Positions 1-6,314 of a DNA stretch of 17,484 bases are shown piece after piece. Numbering within the stretch: the stretch's first letter is position 1; the number at the start of each line of letters is the position of its first letter. Made by a program: the position numbers and the translations under genes. Below the pieces are notes generated by a model, which saw only the letters and a list, made by a program, of their open reading frames with translations, searched no databases and was not told the origin of the DNA. This DNA is from an uncultured Desulfobacterium sp. (lineage in GTDB: Bacteria > Desulfobacterota > Desulfobacteria > Desulfobacterales > Desulfobacteraceae), in contig CAKZLA010000590.1 in NCBI GenBank assembly GCA_937124525.1, forward strand, positions 1-17,484, in the 5' to 3' direction.

Positions 1-825
1 TTCACCGGCCAGGAGTTTTTCATTGATTTCACTTATCACCGGAAGGATATCCGCTGTCTGCTCCACCACATAGTGGACACCGGCGGTTTTAAAACGAGCC
101 TCAATGGCGGCCAGACGTTTGGCCAGGTCAGATGGGTCAAGATCAGCCACCTGTTCCGGGGTAAATCCCATTTCATTTCCTGTGCGGGTAACGCCTATGG
201 TCCACATGCCGGCATTAAGGCCTTCTTCAATATCCACAATAGTGTCACCGATCTTCACCATGGCTTCCATGGGATAGGTATTGAGTTTCATGGCGTTGAG
301 AAAGCACATCCAGGGATAGGGGCGCCCTGCCGGTACATCTGATGAACAGACAATGGCATCAGGGTGATATCCCTTTTCTTTGGCAATGGGTACCAGTACA
401 TTCATCATTTCCTGAACATAGCCTGTGCTGGAGCCGATTTTAATGTCCATGCCACGCAGTTTTTCCATGGTCTCCACAACCCCCTCAATGGGATCACTGT
501 GGTTGGCGATGGTATCCACCATGCGGACGGTTGTGTTGTTATAAAGACTGTCTATATCCTTTTCATCAGGGGTACGGCCATGTTCTGCTTTCCAGGCACA
601 TTCCACGGACGGCAGTCGGCACATGCACCGGATGTGATCTTTTTTAGCCATACCCATGAATTGACGGGCCTCGTCAATGGTCACACAAATACCGGCATCG
701 GCAAACACAGCCATAAACACAGCCGCAGGCCCCAGACAGCCATGGTCCACGGCGGTACCGGCCCAGTCCATAATTACGGACTGCACCGGTCCGGTATAAG
801 CGGTTTTTTTGATAAATATATCCAT
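1..825 (-). CDS. phnX: Phosphonoacetaldehyde hydrolase (phosphonatase), 3' end cut by window edge
   Basis: HAD-superfamily enzyme that cleaves the C-P bond of phosphonoacetaldehyde, giving acetaldehyde and phosphate; it is the last step of the AEP phosphonatase route. The minus frame is open for 275 codons to base 1 with no stop, close to the usual family length of about 265-280, so only a few residues should be missing. Residues 18-27 (IMDWAGTAVD) carry the HAD nucleophile Asp20. MGMAKKDH at 57-64 carries Lys61, which aligns with the Schiff-base lysine of the cap domain. KIGSSTGY is HAD motif 2, and KIGDTIVDIEEG carries the late acidic metal-binding motif. The start ATG at 825 has AAGGAA 7 bases upstream. 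It lies 47 bases after the fused AEP permease gene. PhnW (AEP transaminase) is not in the window and is expected further left. Identity is near certain. Confidence 0.95.
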   Translation of the reverse strand, partial: MDIFIKKTAYTGPVQSVIMDWAGTAVDHGCLGPAAVFMAVFADAGICVTIDEARQFMGMAKKDHIRCMCRLPSVECAWKAEHGRTPDEKDIDSLYNNTTVRMVDTIANHSDPIEGVVETMEKLRGMDIKIGSSTGYVQEMMNVLVPIAKEKGYHPDAIVCSSDVPAGRPYPWMCFLNAMKLNTYPMEAMVKIGDTIVDIEEGLNAGMWTIGVTRTGNEMGFTPEQVADLDPSDLAKRLAAIEARFKTAGVHYVVEQTADILPVISEINEKLLAGE

Positions 826-872
826 TGTTTGTTCCTTTTTTTCGAAAGAAATTCTAATTTTGAGTGTAAAAT

Positions 873-2624
873 TCATCGGCTCCAGGCCGAATGTCGATGT
901 CGGATACGCCGGGTTAAAAAATTGTATATAAGCCGGACTCCGCCATTGGTAAGTACCACCAACACCGACATGGCACATGCTGGTGCTGTATCGCCGGCAT
1001 CATCCATATTGGCAATGGCAACCGATGCCAGGGGCAGATCCGCAGAGTAGAGAAAAATCACCGCAGACACGGTTGCCATGGAATTGACAAAATAATACAT
1101 CCCGATTTCCAGCATGGCCGGCAGACAAACCGGCACCGTCACCCGGAAAAAGGTTTTGTAAAACGGTACACCCATGGCATCGGAGACCTGCTCAAATTCG
1201 ATGTCCATTTGCTTTAATGCCGTGGTGGCTGTTAAGAAGCTGACGGAGTAGAAGTGAATAATGTTTGACAATACCAGGATTCCCATGGAGGCATACAGAA
1301 AATGGAGGGGATTGGCGATGAACACCCCGGCCAGATGCCACCCCGGCGCATTGAAAAAGAAAATATAGGCCAGACCAATGACCAGGCCGGGCAGGGCCAG
1401 GGGCAGAATGGAAAGAAAATAGGCGGTCTGACGTACCGGGTTCATGACACGCACCTTTTCAATGAGCCAGGCGGAAAAAAAAGTGATGAACGTCCCCAGA
1501 ACCGCTGAATAAAAGGCCATGCGAATGCTGTTGAAAAAGGCGCTGTACCCGCCGCCTCCGGTTCCGGAAAAATGATAATGCCCCAATCCCAATGACATGT
1601 CATAGGGCCACACCTTCACCAGGGAAGCCATGAGGGCAGTGGAATAAAACAGGACAATCATCCCCACCACACTGCCGCAGAAAAAAAGGGCTACCCTGTC
1701 TATCACAGGGTGGGGCCGGGGTACCAGGGGGACGGCCTGGGAGGTAATCATGGCCACCTGCTTTCCCTGGATGAGGCGATCCCCTACAAAGGCCAGCAGC
1801 GTTGGGATAAGCAGTATCACCGATACCACGGCACCCATGACAAAATTCTGCTGACCGATTACCTGTTTGTAAATGTCTGTGGCCAGAATGTTGAAATTGC
1901 CCCCCACCACCTTGGGTGCCCCGAAATCGGTGAAGGCCAGAATAAAACAGACAAATACTGCACTTAACAGACCATATTTAATTCCGGGCAGGGTAACGGT
2001 GAAGAAAATTCGCCATGGGCCTGCCTTAAGGGATCTTGCCGCTTCATACATTCTGGCATCGGTGATGGAAAGGGCAACGGTTAAAATCAGCATGGCCTGG
2101 GGAAAGGTGTAGAGAACTTCAGAGATGACAATGCCCACCTGGCCGTACAGGGGAATCTCAATCCCCGGTATGAGCCCGAAAAATCCCCGGGTGATGAGCC
2201 CCTTGCGACCAAAAAGATAGATCAGTGCAATGCCGTTGAGCAGGGTGGGGGCAAACAGGGGGATCATGGCCATTCCCTTGAACATTCCCCTGGCAGGCAT
2301 GCAGGTCCGGGTGAGACAAAAGGCAAAGATAAAGCCAAGGCTGACAGAAATAACGGTGGTGTAAAGGGCCACCTGAATACTGTTTTCCATGGATCGGGAG
2401 AGGCTTGGAGAAGAAAAATAGGTATGGAAATTGGCCATTCCCACAAATTGTCCCTCTGCATTGGTCATACTTTTGGCCAGGAGATTTCCCACGGGAAGAA
2501 TCACCACCCCCACCAGCCAAATACATAACAGCAGCAAAAGGAACCGTTTCAAAACCCCTTCATTCCACAGGGTTTTTGTTATCACCTGGGTATCGGTGCG
2601 GGTTAGCGTGGACGTTTCACCCAC
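873..2624 (-). CDS. Fused two-domain ABC permease for 2-aminoethylphosphonate (PhnU2-like)
   Basis: Inner-membrane permease of the AEP importer. A single chain of about 583 residues carries two MetI-type permease halves, as in iron/phosphonate permeases of the FbpB kind, whereas classical Salmonella-type systems use separate PhnU and PhnV. Each half has an EAA coupling loop: one around TDARMYEAARSLKAG in the first half, the other around FEQVSDAMGVPFYKTFF near the C-terminus. About 12 hydrophobic segments are visible. The start is uncertain. GTG at 2624 has GGGGTG just upstream and overlaps the ATPase gene by 8 bases; an in-frame GTG at 2663 would add 13 residues but has no ribosome site. The substrate is assigned from context (phnX directly downstream, PhnS/PhnT-like partners upstream). 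Without that context it would read as an iron or thiamine-type permease. Confidence 0.88.
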   Translation of the reverse strand: MGETSTLTRTDTQVITKTLWNEGVLKRFLLLLLCIWLVGVVILPVGNLLAKSMTNAEGQFVGMANFHTYFSSPSLSRSMENSIQVALYTTVISVSLGFIFAFCLTRTCMPARGMFKGMAMIPLFAPTLLNGIALIYLFGRKGLITRGFFGLIPGIEIPLYGQVGIVISEVLYTFPQAMLILTVALSITDARMYEAARSLKAGPWRIFFTVTLPGIKYGLLSAVFVCFILAFTDFGAPKVVGGNFNILATDIYKQVIGQQNFVMGAVVSVILLIPTLLAFVGDRLIQGKQVAMITSQAVPLVPRPHPVIDRVALFFCGSVVGMIVLFYSTALMASLVKVWPYDMSLGLGHYHFSGTGGGGYSAFFNSIRMAFYSAVLGTFITFFSAWLIEKVRVMNPVRQTAYFLSILPLALPGLVIGLAYIFFFNAPGWHLAGVFIANPLHFLYASMGILVLSNIIHFYSVSFLTATTALKQMDIEFEQVSDAMGVPFYKTFFRVTVPVCLPAMLEIGMYYFVNSMATVSAVIFLYSADLPLASVAIANMDDAGDTAPACAMSVLVVLTNGGVRLIYNFLTRRIRHRHSAWSR

Positions 2625-3759
2625 AATGCACCCCGTGGGACAACATAGTTCCGGTGGTCCCACTACTTTTATTTTTGTAAATCAGCAGTCGTTCCGAGGG
2701 CAGGGTAACGGAAACGGTTGTCTGGGGGTTGATGGCAAATCGCCGAATTTTTTCGGTGGGCACGTCGGCTGTGATGGGTGGCAGGGTCCCGTTGGGTGCA
2801 GAAAGGGTCAGACCCAAACGAAACAGTGCTCCTCGATATTCCATGGAGTCAATGTGGCCGGTAAACCGATTGTCCCCGGAATTTTCCGGGCCTTCCACCA
2901 TAACATCTTCGGGCCGGATGGCAAGGGTGGCCCTGTCTCCTTGCATCAGTTCAACATCATGGTTTTCATTGGCCACCTGAAAAGTTGATCCATCAACGTC
3001 ATATATCCCTTTTGAAACCTTGACAGCAGTGTCCATGAAATTCATGGAACCAATAAATGAGGCAACAAAGGGGGTGGCGGGTTTTTCATATATCTCGTGG
3101 GGGGTACCTTTTTGAACCACCTTTGCCCGATCCATGATCAGAATGCGATCCGCCATGGTCAATGCCTCTTCCTGGTCATGGGTTACCATGATGGTGGTTA
3201 CCCCCAGACGTTGCTGTAGCTGCCTGATTTCATTGCGTAACCGTACCCTTACCCGGGCATCCAGAGCGGACAGGGGTTCGTCCAGAAGCAACAGGTTCGG
3301 CGAAAGGGCCATGGCCCGGGCCAGTGCCACCCGCTGTTGCTGACCGCCGGACAGCTGGGCCGGATATTTCTTCCCAAGTCCGGACAGGCCCACAAGTTCC
3401 ATTAACTCTATGACCCGCTGCCGGACCTTTTCCCGGGCAATATGTCCGGTCAATCCATAGGCAATATTATCGGCGGCCGTCAAGTTGGGAAACAGGGCAT
3501 AGGATTGAAATACAATGCCCACATTCCGCTCGGCCACGTCCGTATGGGAAAAATCTTCCCCGTTAATGAAAACGCTGCCCTGGCTTTGTCGTTCAAGTCC
3601 GGCAATCACACGCAGCGCAGTTGTCTTGCCGCATCCGCTGGGACCCAAGATGGAAAGAAACTCCCCGTGCCGGACGGTGAAGGAGACATTGTCCAGTGCA
3701 GTGACGCTGCCAAAAGTTTTGGAAATATTTTTTAACTCCAGATAACTATTTTGAGCCAT
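2617..3759 (-). CDS. phnT: ABC transporter ATPase of the 2-aminoethylphosphonate importer (PhnT-like)
   Basis: Cytoplasmic ATPase that energises AEP uptake, 380 residues. Visible motifs: Walker A GPSGCGKTT at 39-47, Q-loop in VFQSYALFP near 85, signature LSGGQQQRVALARA from 136, Walker B LLLLDE at 156-161, and the switch His194 in MVTHDQEEAL. The C-terminal ~140 residues form a TOBE-like regulatory domain (AIRPEDVMVEG), as in the PotA/FbpC/PhnT branch. ATG at 3759 has GGAG 10 bases upstream. The stop overlaps the permease start. A 169-base gap with two stem-loops separates it from the binding-protein gene. Substrate is inferred from phnX in the same gene train; the ATPase family is certain. 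Confidence 0.9.
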   Translation of the reverse strand: MAQNSYLELKNISKTFGSVTALDNVSFTVRHGEFLSILGPSGCGKTTALRVIAGLERQSQGSVFINGEDFSHTDVAERNVGIVFQSYALFPNLTAADNIAYGLTGHIAREKVRQRVIELMELVGLSGLGKKYPAQLSGGQQQRVALARAMALSPNLLLLDEPLSALDARVRVRLRNEIRQLQQRLGVTTIMVTHDQEEALTMADRILIMDRAKVVQKGTPHEIYEKPATPFVASFIGSMNFMDTAVKVSKGIYDVDGSTFQVANENHDVELMQGDRATLAIRPEDVMVEGPENSGDNRFTGHIDSMEYRGALFRLGLTLSAPNGTLPPITADVPTEKIRRFAINPQTTVSVTLPSERLLIYKNKSSGTTGTMLSHGVHCG

Positions 3760-3786
3760 GACAGGGTATCTCCAGATAAAGAAGGT

Positions 3787-3813
3787 GGGCCGGAAAAAAG
3801 ATCTTTCCGGCCC
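3787..3813 (-). promoter_or_regulatory. Intercistronic GC-rich stem-loop between phnS and phnT
   Basis: A perfect 10-bp inverted repeat (GGGCCGGAAA at 3787-3796, TTTCCGGCCC at 3804-3813) with a 7-base loop lies 28 bases before the phnT start. On the minus-strand RNA it is followed by ACCTTCTTTAT, which is T-rich but not a clean U-tract. It may therefore be a partial terminator, or a block to 3' exonucleases, that keeps binding-protein mRNA more abundant than ATPase and permease mRNA. The hairpin is seen directly; its function is inferred. Confidence 0.6.
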
Positions 3814-3874
3814 GCCGGGGTTTCACATAACTGCCACGGGCAGACCGTATTGGGGATCTGTCCCACAACGAATC

Positions 3875-3908
3875 ATGAAAGTAATGTTAGGAATGCCTAC
3901 ACTTTCAT
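3875..3908 (-). promoter_or_regulatory. Second intercistronic stem-loop downstream of phnS
   Basis: An 8-bp perfect stem (ATGAAAGT at 3875-3882, ACTTTCAT at 3901-3908) encloses a smaller TAGG/CCTA stem (3888-3891, 3896-3899), making one long imperfect hairpin. It begins 21 bases after the phnS stop. No U-run follows on the minus strand, so an RNA-stabilising 3' structure is more likely than a terminator. Together with the hairpin at 3787-3813 it fills most of the gap. Confidence 0.45.
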
Positions 3909-3928
3909 ATAAAAAACAAAGGCCGGTT

Positions 3929-4960
3929 TTATTTGGCATCACTTTTACCGTCATATCGTTTTGACCACTCCTGTAATATCCGGATGCGGTTTTTTGCAGC
4001 CCATGTGAAATCATTGTCTATGAGCTGGGCTTCGGGATTTTGGGGAAAACCCTCGGGCACCGGTGTCCCTGTGGCATAGGCGGTCACCGGATACACCTGG
4101 GCATATTCTTTCATGACCGGTTCACTGATGGCCCAGTCCAGGAAAACCCTGGCACTGGATTTAATATTTTTCTTTTTGATCAGGCAGTTGGCCTCTACAT
4201 CCCAGCCGGAACCTTCTTTGGGGAATATCGTCAACACCGGTTCGCCTTTTTGTTTCTGCATGAATCCCCGGTAGGCAAAGGAGAGCCCGATGGGCAGCTC
4301 ACCGGAACCTGCAATTTTGCAGGGTTTAGAGCCGGAATGGGTGTATCTGGCCATGTTGGCATCCAGCTTATCCAGATAGGCCCATCCATCGCTTTCTCCC
4401 TTCATCTGAAGAATGGCGGATACGGTCAGAAATCCGGTGCCCGAAGAGGCGGGGTTGGGCATGACGAGATATCCCTGGTACACCGGATTCAGCAGATCTT
4501 CAAAACTCTGGGGAATGGGAAGTTTCAACATCTCACACTCAATGGTGTTAACACAAAACCCGGTCATCCAGGCTTTGATGCCCACCCAGTGGGGAACGGC
4601 ATTTTTATCCTTCATCTTGGGAACCACCCGGTCAATGCCTTTGGGGGCATAGGGTTCCACCATACCTGCCTGGTCACACAACATAAGGCTTGTGGCGGCG
4701 GTGCCCCAGACCACATCGGCACGGGGATTGCTCTTTTCTGCAAGCAGTTTGGCGGTGACGATGCCTGTGGAATCCCGGACGATTTTCACATTGATCTCGG
4801 GATGACTCTTTTCCAGAAGTGCCAGATACCGTGGGATTTCATCATCTTCCAGTGCCGTATATACCAGAAGATCCTCGGCCTGGGCCATTCCCATGGGCAC
4901 AACAATACTCCACACCAGCAATGCGGCCATCATTATTTTTAACTTAACCAGCTGCTTCAT
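3929..4960 (-). CDS. phnS: Periplasmic 2-aminoethylphosphonate-binding protein (PhnS-like)
   Basis: Substrate-binding protein of the AEP ABC importer, 343 residues, of the iron/putrescine-like type II binding-protein fold. The N-terminus has a Sec signal peptide: KQLVKLK, then a hydrophobic stretch to about residue 26 ending in MAQA before EDLLVYTALEDDEI. Typical features are VYTALEDDEIPRYL after the signal, WGTAATSLMLCDQAG (about 85-99) and NPASSGTGFLTVSAILQ in the hinge/ligand region. The start is well supported by AGGAGAG 7 bases before ATG. The downstream partners are the ATPase, permease and phnX. An iron(III)-binding protein is the alternative on fold alone; phnX in the same train argues for AEP. 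Two stem-loops follow its stop, which fits high expression of the binding protein. Confidence 0.88.
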   Translation of the reverse strand: MKQLVKLKIMMAALLVWSIVVPMGMAQAEDLLVYTALEDDEIPRYLALLEKSHPEINVKIVRDSTGIVTAKLLAEKSNPRADVVWGTAATSLMLCDQAGMVEPYAPKGIDRVVPKMKDKNAVPHWVGIKAWMTGFCVNTIECEMLKLPIPQSFEDLLNPVYQGYLVMPNPASSGTGFLTVSAILQMKGESDGWAYLDKLDANMARYTHSGSKPCKIAGSGELPIGLSFAYRGFMQKQKGEPVLTIFPKEGSGWDVEANCLIKKKNIKSSARVFLDWAISEPVMKEYAQVYPVTAYATGTPVPEGFPQNPEAQLIDNDFTWAAKNRIRILQEWSKRYDGKSDAK

Positions 4961-5002
4961 TTTATCTCTCCTTTTTTTAATTCTTTAACAATATACGATC
5001 GT

Positions 5003-5030
5003 CCGTGCTTAGGTCATTACGTGCTCAGGT
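5003..5030. repeat. Short direct repeats upstream of phnS, candidate operator
   Basis: CGTGCTTAGGT (5004-5014) and CGTGCTCAGGT (5020-5030) are 11-mers with one mismatch, set 16 bases apart. They overlap the end of the radical SAM gene and lie about 45 bases before phnS. TATATT (minus strand, about 4990-4995) lies between them and phnS and could serve as a -10 box. The inner part, GGTCAT-TACG-TGCTCAG, loosely resembles the 7-4-7 layout of a Pho box. This would allow phnS and following genes a promoter of their own, in addition to read-through. The repeat is seen; the role is inferred. Confidence 0.35.
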
Positions 5031-6314
5031 ATTTTTGGCTGTTTTCATTTTTTTAAAATCCGGTGGGATGCGCCCGTTAAAGTAATCACAAGCACTGTAG
5101 TAGCGCAGATCCCCAGCCCACATTTTAATGTGTTGCGGGTCCTTCCGGATTTTTCGGACAAGACCCAGGGGCTGGGTAAAGAAATCCACTACCGGTGCCA
5201 TGAGTTCAGACGGGTCCCGGAAACACTCCCAGTCGCATTGCTGGCACTCCATTGAATCCACAGGCCTCGGATGCACCATATCCCACAGTTTCCCGAAATT
5301 ATCCCCTCCCCGGAATCCGCAGGGAAAGGTATCACCGGTGCGGGCATCAATGAAAAAGAAGTTGATGCCGCCCTGGCAGGGGGCAGAAAAAGGGGAAGGG
5401 GAACCATTGGGATTGTCGCACTCCCAGATTAGGGCGTTAAGGGATGCCCGGGGAGTGAAAATTCGTATTCGGCTTCTAAACCTGGGGATGGTGTCCCTCA
5501 AGGCCATGAAGATCATCTTTTTTTCCTGGGGGGTAAACCGGACAATGTGGTCCGTGGCACTGGCTTGGTAAACGGTTTCAAGGGAGGCGTTTTCCGTGTC
5601 AACGCTCATGGGATAGCAGGCGTTTACAATGGTAAAGCCCATATCAATGACGCGCTGGTAAAAAAGGGAAAAGGCCCGGCAATAGGTGTCGTATACAGCG
5701 GATTCATAGGCTTTGGGGCAGGAATAATCCCGGGGAGACAATCGACGGGTCAGATCGCCACCCAGGTTTCGGTTGATGCCAAGATTCACCGATGGAAAAA
5801 GGCCGGCATCATGAAAAATAGGAAGTGCCTTTTCCATACCAGCCACAAGGGAATCAAAACCACGCATGGTTTCATGGACATGGACGTCCAGGGAATCCAG
5901 GCTTATCCAGAAATTTCTCAGCGGTGTGGATGCAAGTTTGCCCACCAAGCCCTCCATCCTTGACCGGAAGCCGGGTCGATCACTGCCGGTGAAAAAAAAT
6001 CCATTGGTGCCGGTTCGAATGAAAGGGATACCCCGCTGGCCTGCCCGGGTGAGGTAGTTGCACAGGGTATCGGCCATTAGCATGGGTTCTCCACCGGTAA
6101 ACGAGATGGCTTTGATGCCCCGGTGAGCCGCGGCATCAATGGTTTTGTACACCTCTTGTTTATCCAGTGTCCGCCTCTTAAACGAAGAGGATATGCGCAT
6201 GCCGCATTGGGGGCACTTTGCGTTACATTTGTCAGTGATCTGAACCACCAGTTGCCCGGGAATTCTGGCCACCAGCCAGTGGCGTAATCGCTGGCTCAAA
6301 GAGGCGGACCTCAT
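5025..6314 (-). CDS. Radical SAM protein with SPASM/twitch-like C-terminal cysteines, function unknown
   Basis: 429 residues. The canonical [4Fe-4S]/SAM motif is CNAKCPQC (Cys30, Cys34, Cys37), and ISFTGGEPML at 71-79 contains the GGEP SAM-binding motif. ISLDSLDVHVHETMRGFDS is typical of the core barrel. Further cysteines in the last third (APCQGG, FPCGFRGG, ECQQCDWEC) look like a SPASM or twitch domain holding an auxiliary cluster. No signal peptide is seen; cytoplasmic, although the N-terminus is basic and amphipathic (SQRLRHWLVARIPGQ). Its ATG overlaps the stop of the PHP-glycosyltransferase gene (ATGA at 6314-6311), so the two are almost surely translated together. The phnS gene follows after 64 bases. 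I do not recognise the substrate; candidates are a lipid, a sugar or a peptide linked to the fusion enzyme's pathway. Confidence 0.85.
   Translation of the reverse strand: MRSASLSQRLRHWLVARIPGQLVVQITDKCNAKCPQCGMRISSSFKRRTLDKQEVYKTIDAAAHRGIKAISFTGGEPMLMADTLCNYLTRAGQRGIPFIRTGTNGFFFTGSDRPGFRSRMEGLVGKLASTPLRNFWISLDSLDVHVHETMRGFDSLVAGMEKALPIFHDAGLFPSVNLGINRNLGGDLTRRLSPRDYSCPKAYESAVYDTYCRAFSLFYQRVIDMGFTIVNACYPMSVDTENASLETVYQASATDHIVRFTPQEKKMIFMALRDTIPRFRSRIRIFTPRASLNALIWECDNPNGSPSPFSAPCQGGINFFFIDARTGDTFPCGFRGGDNFGKLWDMVHPRPVDSMECQQCDWECFRDPSELMAPVVDFFTQPLGLVRKIRKDPQHIKMWAGDLRYYSACDYFNGRIPPDFKKMKTAKNT

Noticed and set aside
4040..4942. A 300-codon plus-strand open frame, and similar long plus-strand frames at 364-1050, 2431-2988 and 7901-8506
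   Set aside because: They lie antisense to well-identified minus-strand genes, have His/Gly/Phe-rich compositions typical of shadow frames, show no recognisable domain and lack sensible ribosome sites.
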